DNA from: Stictocephala bisonia
Lineage: Eukaryota > Arthropoda > Insecta > Hemiptera > Membracidae
Assembly: GCA_035578905.1 (NCBI GenBank)
Contig: JAQJVL010000175.1
Location: 719,001-783,000, forward strand
Length of the DNA: 64,000 nt
Direction: 5' to 3'
Shown here: one piece after another, positions 33,401 through 44,883 of the stretch
Position numbering within the stretch: position 1 is the stretch's first letter
How the letters are laid out: the number at the start of each line of letters is the position of its first letter
The notes under the pieces: model-generated
What the model was told of the DNA's origin: nothing
What the model saw: the letters and a program-made list of their open reading frames with translations, nothing else
The model's database searches: none
Program-made: the position numbers and the translations under genes

Positions 33401-35088
33401 AAAAAACAAAATACATTTGTAATTTCTATTACATAAAAAACTAAAACAGAAACAATAGGTCTAATAGACATAGACTTCAAAAAGAAAAACTTGAAATATA
33501 GAAAAAAAACTCAAATAATGTCTTTCATGCCTGTAAATAATAATTTTTATGTAAAGTGTCAGGCCTGACACTTTACATAAAAATTACTATTGCTTATATT
33601 AATTTAAAATTATATAAATTTACAAGAAAAGTAGAAATTAAATATATACTTACATACAAAAATAAAACAAAAATTAGTAAAAATGATTTTGTGTAAAAAG
33701 AAAATTTAGGGCCTCACAGGCTTAAGCCTGATTTGAGGTTCCAATACTAAAAATTAAAACTTATTCTAAAAAAGCTTCCGCGATCAGAAAGAAGAGAAAC
33801 ATTTATTATTAATAGATATGTTAAATATTAATTAAATCTTATCTGAAATGAATGGGTTGCCTTATTGTTTGTATTGATATTTACAAAAGTGAAGAGCGTT
33901 GAATAAACGGTTCATACTCACATACATACACATATATACATTTTTTTCTAAGTAGTTATGTTGAATAATTTTTCTGTCTTCTGTCTCCAAAAGCCATAGT
34001 TTTAGTAATTTAAAGAATTTTTCTGTAATTTCTACAGATTTTATATGGTCAGGTAGTTGATTAAAAATTCGAGGGGCTAAAAAATTGAATGTTTTTGTGA
34101 AAAAGGTATTGTTTGGTTTAGGAACAATAGCCTGTTCAAATTTTCTCAATTTCTCTTTGTAGGGAAAATTTGGTATGGTAAGCAACCACCTTTACTGTAA
34201 AAAAGTTTCAAGACTTTAAAACAAATAAATTTTTCAGTGGTAGGATTCCATGTTGTAAAAAAGGCGACGCGGAGGTTCCCTTTTTGAAGATTTGAAATTT
34301 GTCTCAAAAAATATTTTTGTTGGATGTAAATTACATTGGTATTTGAAGTGTAGGTTCCGCACCAGAAAACAATTCTATATTCTATCTTACTTTAAATTAT
34401 TGAAAAATATAACATTTTTAAAACTTTTTCATCACAGATGTCTCTCAAAAAGTAAAAGTATCACATTGATTGATTCAATTTGCTCTTTAGGTTTAACACA
34501 TGGACCTTCCAATTCAATCCATTATCCAGTGTTAATCCTAGATATTTTTAACCTATATGTTTCTCCTACATTTCTACATAACTGGCATTTTGCATCATTC
34601 ATTAAACACTCTGAACATCTATAAATTATATCATTAGCAAAATTATACTTTTTTCTTATGTTAAAGTTTATAAATTTTGTTTTCTCAACATTCAAAGACA
34701 TTTTATTTACTGTGAACCACCACCATTTAATTGCTTTAAAATCATTAACTAGATGACTCTCAATTGAATGTAGGTTAAAATCAGTATAACACAAAGCAGT
34801 GTCATCTGCAAAAGAGGTTAATTTTCCTTTAAAATTTCCATCACAAAAGTCATTTATATATACCAGAAACAAAATTGCACCCAAGACTGATCCTTGTGGG
34901 ACCCTTGATGAACAGTCACCATTATGTTAAGGGAATTTTGAATTTTTACACATTGTTTTCTGTTTACTAGATAACATTTAAGCCAATCATATGGTGTCCC
35001 ACGAATTCCTATATCTGTAAGCTTACTTAACAAAATTTGATGATCTACTGTGTCAAATGCTTTTTTAATGTCTAGAAACAAACCAGTT
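33400..35088 (-). pseudogene. Minus-strand LINE inserted in the jockey element
   Basis: RT blocks on the minus strand are FLDIKKAFDTVDHQILLSKL near 35078, a decayed QGS block near 34900, the LVYINDF block near 34865, FADDT near 34808, and the C-terminal domain in 33862-34185 (KTFNFLAPRIFNQLPDHI). Frame changes occur near 34880, 34520 and 34190. The 5' end is truncated within RT at about 35088. The 3' UTR lies between 33860 and about 33400 and includes a perfect palindrome. Confidence 0.7.
33536..33591. repeat. 56 bp near-perfect palindrome
   Basis: Two 28 bp arms meet without spacer between 33563 and 33564 (centre AGG|CCT). Each inner half reads TTTTTATGTAAAGTGTCAGG from outside to the centre. 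Only one mismatch is seen, in the outer part. It lies in the 3' UTR region of the inserted LINE. Confidence 0.9.
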
Positions 35089-35089
35089 A

Positions 35090-35251
35090 CATAATGATAT
35101 TCCTTCTTATACTTTCTATCATAGCAACCATCCAGACAACAAAGCTCATGGGGGTACTGCTATTCTAACCAAAAGTCACATCAACCATTACGAACTACAA
35201 AATATGCAATTTGACTACCTTCAAGCCTCTAGTGTAGTTGTAAAATGTAGC
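35090..35251 (+). pseudogene. jockey endonuclease, second fragment
   Basis: In frame with gaps it reads HSNHPD, AHGGTAILTKSHI and YLQASSVVVKC, typical central blocks of jockey endonuclease. It continues the fragment at 33236-33400 and is followed by the fragment at 40736-41300. Confidence 0.65.
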
Positions 35252-38200
35252 CAGGGCCGCCCAGAGGGGGGGGGGCAAAAGGGGCAAATTTCCCCGGGGC
35301 CACACAGACTTAGTTCACAGGGGGGCCATATTTCATGCAACAAAAATGAAAATACTTAATAATCTACTAGATAAGAAACGATTCAGGCCTGTATCAAAAT
35401 GTCAAAAGTAATATTAGGCCAGATAAGTCTTCCAGTTTTAGTTTTAAAACGTTTAAACTAAACCATTGGTTTTATAGCAACCAGGGAGCCTTTTGGAACA
35501 AGTTGAACACTGGTCTTTGAAGTTTGTCAGCGGTCGACATAGTGGTGTGACAGCATACGCTCTGGTTGGTGTGTGACTGCAACTGTACCCCTCGCCAGTT
35601 GTCTTGTTTGCGAACAAGTGTAAAGGAATGCAGCTTGTGAACACACCAAAATATAAATTCCAGTTTGCGAACATATAAATATTCTTGAGTTGTGTGGACA
35701 GTGGGCCACCTCTATGAGATGTCCTGTTTTCGTACACTATTTATATATAAAACATGTCAAAAGACCCACTAACTTTACATTTTTATTACTCAAAATTCCG
35801 TTTTTGGACGTGTTTAATACAAGGTGGACAAGAACGTTTCTGTATGTTTTATTTTTTAACTTTAATTTCAAAAGTATATACTACTTCAAACAAAATTGTT
35901 ATACTTGTCCTAAATTTAACTCTATCTTGGCTTTTAGTGGTAGGAAAATCAATCGCTTGGTTACGTTATTATCCTTACAAAACCATTAGTTATGATATAT
36001 TACTATTATAAACTTAAGATAATACAGCAATTACGAATTGATTTGTATTTGTAGTGGTTTGTTGATTAAGCTTTTATCCTTATTTTGTATTTTTTTCACA
36101 AATTCTGTTTATTTAGCTGCCGTAGCTAATTCTATTCTAAATTAGCTAAAGCTATTCTGTTCACAAAAAAATTGGAGCGGCCGTAGCTAAGGGGCTAAGG
36201 CGTTGGCTTGCCACGCAATCGGTTCGGGTTCGATTCCCGATCTTACCACTAAAAGGTTTTGCCCTGCCGCTCCCGTGGTTCGGAAGTCACGTAAAGCCGT
36301 TGGTCCCCACGTTAAGTATTAGAGAGGGATTTTTAGCCCCTAACTTCACCTGGTAAAATATGACGAACTTAACTTTTATGTAGATAAATAATCTTGATTT
36401 AGTGTTTCGAAAATCCCTTGACTCATCGTAGCAAAATAATATATCTATATAATGTGAAAACGAGTTATCAGTAACCTGCGGCCTAAAGTATGCAAATTAA
36501 TAAATTGTAATAAAAAAAGTGGAAGCCTAAGAACAACACAATTAAATAAGCAAACAAAATTACAGTAAAAACATTTTAAATTTGTCATTTTAAAAAGGTC
36601 AAAAAGTCTTTATGAGAAAAGGTTCTTACAAACTTGGTTTCAAAGCTGGTAGTAGGCGGCGACACTCCGTTCAAACGTGGTAACGTTGGACTATTTTCCG
36701 GCACTGATCAGCTAATTTTTCAATATATGCACTAAATTTAAGAAATAGTAGTCGTATTTCAGTAGTAACTGTGTTTTGCACCCAAAAAAACTAGCAGGCA
36801 AAATATACAATGTTGTAACAACGTGGCTGGAAGAGTTCAATTAATTGTCATGAAGGGTAGATCGGGGACATCGTCAGTCATCAGTATGTTTGGCTACTGT
36901 CGTCCAGTAAAGAAATATTTTGTTATTGTTATATTTTATAGAGTGATATTTTTGTAATTTAATGCGTTCTTTTGGATTTCCTAGTAAACTACTATAATTA
37001 TCAATTAATTTAATTTGCTATGATTCATATTCCATTTAAAGATTTTGAGAGTACAAAAAGCTAAAGTTTAGACCCAGTAATTTGTGGTAACGTTTTATTG
37101 AAATCAATAAAGCTAGACTATAAATGTTTCAATATAGTATTGTAATATACTGCAAAGTAAATTATATATTTTTACAGTATAAAAAGAATAAATTAACGAT
37201 GAAACCACTAAATTACAGTAGATTTCTAGGTACTTAAATCTGGTAAATATGCATACAACAACATCACCGCTCGCTTACCGGATGTGCAACAATATGTGTG
37301 TATGATGCATTACATTCAACTTGCCCTACGCTATCGCGGAAGGAATTGCGTGGCATAACATTGTCTAAAAATTATAATTTTGTTACGTTCTGTACTATCC
37401 GGATTCACCTTCCATCATATTTAACCGGTTAACCAGAGTTTACTGTACATGCAATTGTTTTTACTTTCTCTCTACTCTAATGTTTCCTTTGACATTTTAA
37501 ATTTACTAGTTATTATGACATAGATTTTCGTAAAGACATTTTACCAATATATTATGACATAGGTCTTAATGAAAAGAGAAGCTCTTAAGTACACCGTTAA
37601 TAGATAAAACAGCTTCATCATTGTTCAGATTTGTACAACTCCTTTTGAATAATATATATTTTGTGACATTTAACTTGTTGTAACTCTTTTATTGTCTGGT
37701 TTAATTTATTCTCAACATATTCAGTAGAGTAGCTCTTGATTAAAAACCAATTATGCCCACGTACAGGTTGTTCCCAAACAAATAGCATAATTGATTAATG
37801 TTGTCATTCATTAACATAACAAATCTACGACCAATCAAAATAGTTTTCATAATTGTTTACTGTCACTGACGAACGAGTAAGCCATTTATATTTTTGACAA
37901 TCATTAATACAGTATTTATTTATTGTTTGTTGCGTGATAAGTGAAATTAACTAAGATTGAACCACTGTACGTGTATTGTTGAGCGGGAGGGTCAATATCA
38001 CTGTTCGTGAATGGGTGTGTGGGTTTGTCAATACCACTGTCACTGTACGGACGTGTACACTGTGATGTACTTCAATGATATAGTATCCAATTTGACAGAC
38101 ATACATTTTACTATGTTTTATGCTGAGAAAATTGAGTTGGTACTAAATGCCTTTTATGCCTGTGAAATAAAAATTGAATAGTTTTAAAGTTTAGCACAAA

Positions 38201-38892
38201 GACAAACTAAAATCACGAATATAAACTAGATGTTTTAATGTCCAACATCAATTAGCTACGTAGCCAGTGGTCTACAACCTGTTTTGAAATCAATAACATA
38301 ACCTCAAATCTTAGTTGACTGTTTTTAAAGCACTAGATGTTCGCGCTCGCCAAATTATTTTACTTCGTGAACAATCGCCCACTTGCTCTTTAGCTAGCGA
38401 AGCCAAGTGGCCTATACTAATTTATTGGCCCCTCTCTCCTTCACCCACAGCTAATATCATTGGCGAGGATGGCTCCTGCCCTGACGATCGAAGAGCTGCT
38501 GCGTCCAACTATGCAACTGGAACTGACTGTGGCATTGCTTGGTTTGTTATTATTTATTTAACATTAAAGAATAGCAGTTTTGTTATAAGAGATTGATGTT
38601 ATTGTAGTGGTAATACTTAAGGGAATGTTTAAAAAGTATATGACAATTAGAGAAAAACTTACCGGAGCTTCGTAGTTAGCCCTTAGAAAACGTCCATGAA
38701 CAAGAATCTTAATTACTCGTACAATAATAATCTAACGAAAGAGATGGTAAGAATATCGTAGAATGTGCTAAAAGTAAGATATCAATTATAGTATATTTGA
38801 CAATCAGAGTAATTAAATTTATTTTGAAGTGAAGGAAGGGGCCACATGGTAAACTTTGCCCCGGGGCCACCAAAAGTCTCTGGGCGGCCCTG
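35252..38892. mobile_element. hAT-3: 3.6 kb element without transposase
   Basis: The left end is CAGGGCCGCCCAGAG (35252) and the right end is its exact inverse complement, CTCTGGGCGGCCCTG, ending at 38892. Both sides carry the 8 bp duplication AATGTAGC (35244-35251 and 38893-38900). Subterminal G runs and a CCCCGGGGCCAC block appear near both ends. No hAT transposase is recognisable inside. Short ORFs (for example 35754-36011, 38315-38596) have no recognisable domain. A tRNA-type SINE sits at 36174-36375. The G-rich termini resemble those of hAT-1. Confidence 0.93.
36174..36375 (+). repeat. tRNA-derived SINE (copy of a second family) inside hAT-3
   Basis: The head has an A box (TAGCTAAGGGGCTAAGG) and a B box (GGTTCGATTCCCG) with the spacing of a tRNA, and an anticodon-arm segment CTTGCCACG resembling tRNA-Gly(GCC). 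The body holds the core CGTGGTTCGGAAGTCACG, shared with the SINE at 53079. The acceptor ends do not pair and the similarity continues beyond a tRNA length, so it is a SINE rather than a tRNA gene. Confidence 0.75.
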
Positions 38893-40735
38893 AATGTAGC
38901 ACAGGACTTACTTACTGATCCTGTGGAGGTCTCGTGTGCGTTCAACACATACTTCTCCAATATAGGCCAGCGTCTGGGAAATTCAAATGCAAATGGGACA
39001 GGGCGGCGTCATGAGTTGTTGCGGGACATATCTTCATCGCTCTTTTTAAAGAGTACTGATGAACTTGAGGTTATGTTGGCAATCAAATATCTAAAGCTTA
39101 GCCATTCTGCAGGGGAAGATGAAATATCCTCTAGCCTCTTGAAAGATATTGCTGAACAGCTCGCTGTTCCCTTGACCCATGTTGTTAATTCGTCTTTTGA
39201 AGAGGGCAAATTTCCATCCGCTTTCAAGAGGGCTGTAATAAAACCACTGCTGAAAAAGGGTGACCCTCAGATGTCGAGAACTACAGGCCTATTTCTATCC
39301 TGTCTACTTTTTCCAAAGTATTGGAGAAACTTTTTTTGAATAGGCTGTTGTCATTTCTTGCTATCACTAATATACTGTCTGCGAACCAGTTTGGATACAG
39401 GAAAAATCCGTCTACTCTGGATGCCATGTTCAGTTTTGTTTCTAATGTGGTCGAAGCTCTGGACAAACAGGAGCACACTTTTGGCATATTTTTTGACCTG
39501 AATAAGGCATTTGACATGGTAAACCATGACATGCTATTGCACAAGCTACAACGAGTTGGTATAAGGGGTCTGGCATATCAGTGGTTATCGACTTATCTTA
39601 TCGGCTGAAGCCAGGTTGTTAAGATTCCTTTTCTGGACGATTTGGGATGTCTGGGTAGTAGGGTTTCCTCTACGACAAGTGTGAGAACAGGTGTCCCCCA
39701 AGGTTCAGTATTGGGACCTATTTTGTTCTTATTATATATAAATGACATATCCCATAGCATAAGAGGCGGAAAAATTTGTCTATTTGCTGATGACACCTCA
39801 TTCAATCTTTCCTATAAAAACCTAGAACATCTTGGAAGCCGAAACATTTATTCAATGCAGTGCCCTTTTGCAATGGTTGAATGATAATTGTCTCTCGTTA
39901 ACAGTGCCAAAACAAAATTTATTGACTTTTACCTAAAACGACGCAAAAGTAATGACAATAACGTAAATTCTCATATATTTATAGATGATTCAGAAATACA
40001 ATCTTCTGAATTTACTAACTTTTTGGGTCTGTTGATTGACTAAAACCTAAAGTACCGATATCACCATCACATTGCTAAGGTATGTAGGAAAATAAGCAGT
40101 GGTATTTTAGTTCTTCGTAGACTTTCTTATTATGCTAACAGAGATATACAATTAGCGGCTTACTATGGTTGTATTTATCCTCATATGGTATACAGCCTTC
40201 CAATATGGGGTGCTGAATCCACTGGTACTAGGCGAGTCTTTCGTTTGCAGAAGAGGGCCTTAAGGGTTATTCTGGGTTTAAAAAAAAATCCCAATCCTGC
40301 AGAGGCATGTTTACTTTAGCTAACCTGTTAACTTTCCCTAGTCTGTACATCCTAGAAGTGTCATACTTTTTAAAACAAAACATCTAACTTCACGCGCATA
40401 AAACAGATTCTAATTATACATTGAGAAATTTCAACAAAATGCCAACTCCAAAACACCATACTACATTTTTTGAAAAACAAATTTCAGCATATGCTGTAAA
40501 AATATTTAATAACCTTCCATCACGTCTTAGGGCTCAGTCCTCACTAAAAATGTTTAGAAAAATGTTAAAGGACTTTCTTTTAACTAAGGAGTACTACTCT
40601 ATAAGTGTCTTCCTAGCTGATAAGGAAAAATTGTAGATTATATGACTATTTGTAATTATTGAAACATTATATTATTTTTGACTGTTGTCATGCAATGTTA
40701 CATTGTTAATCGACAATAAATAATTTGATTTGTAA
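38893..40735 (+). pseudogene. LINE inserted in the jockey element: RT with frameshifts
   Basis: Open pieces at 38923-39339, 39321-39608, 39642-39884 and 40421-40636 cover the pre-RT linker (CAFNTYFSNIGQRL), the KRAVIKPLLKKGD block, QFGYRKNPSTLDAMFSF, LNKAFDMVNHDMLL, GVPQGSVLGPILFLLYIND, FADDTS, and the C-terminal LFNNLPSRL-like end. Frame changes or stops occur near 39280-39330, 39606, 39885, 40040 and 40318. The 3' end, ATAAATAATTTGATTTG, lies near 40717-40733. It is 5' truncated before the endonuclease; its 5' junction coincides with the hAT-3 insertion site. Confidence 0.75.
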
Positions 40736-41300
40736 CATTTTCGGCTTTTTACTTTCGGTATGCCATAAGTGGGGACCAGTTTCAGGATTTCTTCGATAGC
40801 TTAGGTGGAAAATTTATTGTGGGTGGAGACTTCATTGCTAAGCATCACCATTGGGATCCAGAATTATTAATCCACGAGGAAGAGTATTATTTAGAACCGT
40901 TCATGACAGCAAACTGTTTATCTTCAGGGTCACCAATATACTGGCCCTCAGATCTGAATAAAATCCCTGATTTACTGGATTTCTTTGTCGTCAAAGGTAT
41001 ATCACCAAACTTTTCCCAAGTAAATTCTTGTCTAAACTTATCATCAGATCATTCACCTGTTCTACTAATGTTTAGTGCATGTGCATTTAGTCTTGATAAA
41101 CCTCCAAGTCTTTCAAACAAATACACTAATTGGGAATTATTTAGGACTTTGGTTGGTAATAATATTGGTCTAAAAGTCCCTCTGAAAACAGCTGCTGATT
41201 TGGAGTAACGAGTATATGAATTTAGCTGTGTCATTCAATCTGCAGCATGGGAAGCAACTCCACTGCCAGCTAACTCTTGCATGCACAAACCTGACAACTA
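40736..41300 (+). pseudogene. jockey endonuclease, third fragment
   Basis: An open frame at 40819-41208, extended upstream by GDQFQDFFDSLG, reads KFIVGGDFIAKHHHWD, PDLLDFFVVKGIS and LNLSSDHSPVL. These are the last blocks of the jockey AP-endonuclease including the catalytic SDH. A stop follows at 41206 and the similarity ends near 41300. It completes the endonuclease begun at 33236 and 35090. Confidence 0.75.
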
Positions 41301-42038
41301 TCAGGTTTTTTTTCGGTTGAGTGACGTTCGGAGTAGAAGGCTGGTGTGACGATCGCTCTTAACAGAGATCGTAAATTTGTGATTACTAGTTAATATTTTC
41401 TGATAAGCTAGTGATTGGCTCATTATTCAAGACTCTACCATCATGTACAATAACTGTATTTTAATTATAAGTAGTCGGTGTTCGAACTGTGTCACTAACT
41501 CTTTAATTATAACCTGCTGGTGTGGGCTGCAGTAACCTGGATGTCAGATTCAACATATATTGGAAGCCTACGCGAACGCTCGGCCATTGCTTAACAGTAC
41601 CAACTACACGGCGATAGAATTCCCTACCTACAGTACCCCGTTGTCTGTGCCGTTCCTTGGAAAGACGCACCTAGCATCACATATCTGCGTGTTTGCTAGG
41701 TTGAATTATGTTGAATTGAATTACGTTTGGTCGCCTCCGCCAATTTTTTCTGCTGATGACTTTCTGTTGCTGAGATTCAACACTCGATCATCGTAACTGG
41801 GACATTCGCCAACTCAACACTTTATTCTATTATTTGCTATTAACTCATTGTACTTGTAAATAACACTACTCTATATGATATATGTAAAACCAATTATCTA
41901 TTAAAGCTTACTACACTATTATCTCTTAATTGTATGTAAATATATATACACATGTCAACAAAATGCTTGGTGTTTAATATCTATTTAGTGAATTTATTGT
42001 ATCCATATTCAAATATGTAAACAAACACCTAAACAGAT
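41301..42038 (+). other. Unassigned sequence before the C48/SGNH LINE
   Basis: Not an obvious gene. Part may be the 5' UTR of the LINE starting at 42039. The patch beginning TGTGACGATCGCTC (41344) has an LTR-like look, but I find no matching second copy and do not call an LTR. Confidence 0.35.
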
Positions 42039-43370
42039 ATGGAACACCTAGAAACCGTTTTGTACAGTACAGTAAACTTCAATGAGGAGTTTGAAAAAAT
42101 ATCTTTGACTTTAATCTCTGAATTAAAAAAGCACATTATTAATAAAGCAGAAATCAACTTCAATAATTGCTAGTCTTTTCAGATTAATTGATAAGTTGTC
42201 AAAAGAAAGTAGTTCGAAAACTGAATTAATTGAAACACTAAATTGTGAGTTATAGTACCTGAGGAACAAACTTAATATTGAAAAGGAAAAAAAGGAAGAA
42301 GCAAATTTTTTAATTACTCTTCAAGAAAATGCAGATGATGTTTGTAGAGGCTTAAGCAAAAGAATCGATAGCTTAACAATGCAGGTGAATAAAAAAGAAA
42401 TCAGAATACAAAACATGCACTTATATACCATAGATTTATCTGATAAGTTAGCTAAATGTACTCTAAACTTAGAACAATACAAAGACCTAAACATAGAACT
42501 AGAATCTTGTGAAAGGGACCTGACCAAGAGACTGAGTCACCTAGGCAGTGAATCGTGGAGCAAACAGCTTTGGCTGGACGATAAAACCATTCAACGTTTT
42601 GAAGATCCACTGACAGACATCTGTAGTTCTAGAGATGACGTTCCTATACTAGACCCAACTTTAAGTCAATTCATAAAGATGTCCAATCAATATGACACTA
42701 ATTTTCAACTAAACAGTCTAAATTTGTCACAAAAACGTTATGGTTTTGCTGTGTTAACGATAGTTCTCAGGGGATCAAAAGAAATCATGAACTACTTGAA
42801 ATACATACATAATGACTGACAACAGTGCTTCGCATTGGAGCTTGTTATTTATTGACCTTATGTCTAAAGATGCGTATCATTTTGACTCAGCAGGCACTTA
42901 AAATTGGTCGCATGCCATGAAATTGTGCCTAAAGTTTCGCATATAGTCTCGTAGATTAAGTTAAATGTGTTGCCAAGAGCAAAAAACCAACTATGAATGT
43001 GGGTTGTACTTAATTGTAAATTTAAATGTTATTCTTAGATTCTTTGTACTCACCAATAACAATCAAGACTTCAGTGTTTGGTATAACCAATTTGTTATGG
43101 GTACATCAAACAGCTGTAAATCTTCCTTGCATCCCATTAAATCTAATCTTGTGTCTGATTTGAATGGTTCTATGGAAAATCATAGTAGTACAGTAAAAAC
43201 ACCTGTAACACCTGTTGTTATTAAGAAATCAGGGAAAAGTAAGTGGGTGGTTCAAAAGGCCAAAAGAAGTTTCGTGCCAACTCTTGTCTCCAACGATATT
43301 CCTTTGCACAACAGGTTTCCTATTATGGATATTAATCATTCCTATCCTCATTATTTTGGATATTAATGAA
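42039..43370 (+). pseudogene. LINE ORF1: coiled coil and Ulp1/SENP-like (C48) cysteine protease
   Basis: Starts MEHLETVLYSTVNFNEEF at 42039. After a frame change near 42171 a coiled coil runs to about 42545 (LNLEQYKDLNIELESCERDL), with one stop near 42254. A protease-like region follows: WLDDKTIQRF near 42571 (the 'WL-D--I' block of Ulp1), SASHWSLLFIDL near 42827 (catalytic His), AYHFDSAG near 42875 (catalytic Asp), and QEQKTNYECGLYLIVN near 42977 (catalytic Gln and Cys). Stops occur at 42817, 42899, 42953 and 42962. Ulp1-type enzymes remove SUMO or similar modifiers; here the domain is part of a LINE. A linker leads to the SGNH domain. Confidence 0.62.
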
Positions 43371-44100
43371 CCAATTTGTAAATGCATCAGCATATCTCTC
43401 TCAACCTGTTGCATACAATACTAATATTAAGGTGGCAGTCAAAAATACTAAAGGAACAATGTGGAAGAGACCTAAAGTTGACCCAGTGCCAGGTCGTAAA
43501 GTGGTGTTGCTTTCTGACAGTCACGGGCATGGACTAAGTAGTACGTTACAGAACAAACTTAAAGTGGCGTGTCTGTCACAGGAACTATAAAACTTAATGC
43601 AAAGGTTGAGCGAGTGGCTAAGTTAGACAACACTGTACAGGATTTATCGAAGGATGACGTATGTATTGTAATGGCTGGGACTAACAATGCTCCTGACCAC
43701 TTTGGGGAGGTAACTAAATCCATTGGTTTATTTTTGAACAATTGCAATGTCATTTTAATAGAGGTTCCTAAAAGGTATGATAACGTATATTGTAATAATG
43801 ATATTATGAATGTGGATGATGAAGTCCGGAAGCTAGTTTTTACCCATGATCATGCCTACATACCTCTTCTCAACTGTCCCCCATGTGGTGGTATACAAGA
43901 CGAGGGCTACATTTTAACACACAAGGGAAAGGTTACATTACTGAACTAATTCTTGAGAAGCTTCGGGGTAAAGCTAAGTCTAATCCCACTCGTACACATA
44001 AGTCACAATATACTACACAAAGCGTGACTTACAAAATGAAACTAAAAATCCTGCTATTTAGTCCCTTAGTGTTGAAAAGGTAGTGGGGAGTAAGGGAGTA
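43371..44100 (+). pseudogene. LINE ORF1: SGNH-hydrolase (esterase-like) domain
   Basis: Two overlapping frames (43366-43590 and 43569-43949) carry KVVLLSDSHGHGLS near 43498 (block I, catalytic Ser in DSHG), VCIVMAGTNNAPDHF near 43663 (block III with Asn), and a C-terminal GYILTHKGK near 43908 in the position of the catalytic Asp/His block. SGNH esterase domains are known in ORF1 of CR1-like LINEs, possibly for membrane or lipid contact. One frame change near 43580 breaks it. It follows the C48-like region directly. Confidence 0.65.
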
Positions 44101-44214
44101 GGTACAACAGTGTTTTACAACTCAACAATGAAGGTCGATTTTTTTAGACCAGGGCAGATTCCGGCAGTGGAGTAGGTAGCAGATTTAGAATTGGGGGTTC
44201 AGACAAACAAGCCA

Positions 44215-44880
44215 GATATTTTAAGTATACTCCATCAAAATATCTGTGGCATCAAAACAAATCAGGAACTACTTGAAATACATACGGAAATTTAACCAGC
44301 AAGCATAGTCTGTATGTCAGAACATAACCTAAACGACTCAGAATTTCAAAGTTTTTCATATCCTAATTACAGAAAAATGTCAACCCTTTGTGTGTCACAA
44401 AGGCAAAATGTGACATTTTAATTCTAGCCAGGGAAGGGTTAAATGTTGAATCCGTTAATGTTTCCCTGTATGCTTCAGAGCTCACCTGTCAGCTTGCAGC
44501 AGCAAATGTTAAATATTCACCAGATTTTGAAATAATTGTTCTGTCAGTATACCGGTTACCTGAGTACTATTGCACTGAATGTTTTTATCGTCTTGGTCAG
44601 TGCCTAGTCAAACTAATTCGAAAAGATGAAAAAGTTGTTGTCCTAGGAGATTTTAATATTGACATTTTTGACGACAGTGTACGTACGTTGGAATTTATTC
44701 ATTTAATGTCTGCTTTTGGACTGAGGCATACTATTACAACATATACGAGAGAAATTAAAAACTCTAAAACTGGTATTGACAACATTTTTACAAACATCTG
44801 TAACGAAATAATTCATATAGTGAAGTTGTGGTCACAGCTATTTCAGATCACCATGGACAAATATTAAATCTTTGTAATAT
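44215..44880 (+). pseudogene. Endonuclease domain of the C48/SGNH LINE, before the piggyBac
   Basis: Blocks are LHQNICGIKTNQELLEIHTE near 44230, CMSEHNLNDSEF near 44313 (catalytic Glu), SVYRLPEYY near 44545, KVVVLGDFNIDIFDD near 44632 and SDHHGQ near 44844. Stops and frame changes occur near 44293, 44390 and 44830. The reading continues beyond the piggyBac at 47529. Confidence 0.75.
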
Positions 44881-44883
44881 TAA

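Noticed and set aside
36174..36250. Possible tRNA-Gly gene
   Set aside because: A and B boxes and a GCC-like anticodon arm are present, but the acceptor ends do not pair and the sequence continues into a SINE body.
38315..38596. 93-codon ORF inside hAT-3
   Set aside because: No recognisable domain, no splice context and no transposase similarity; listed only as unknown cargo.
41344..42038. Possible solo LTR beginning TGTGACGATCGC
   Set aside because: No second copy, no clear target duplication and no defined end.
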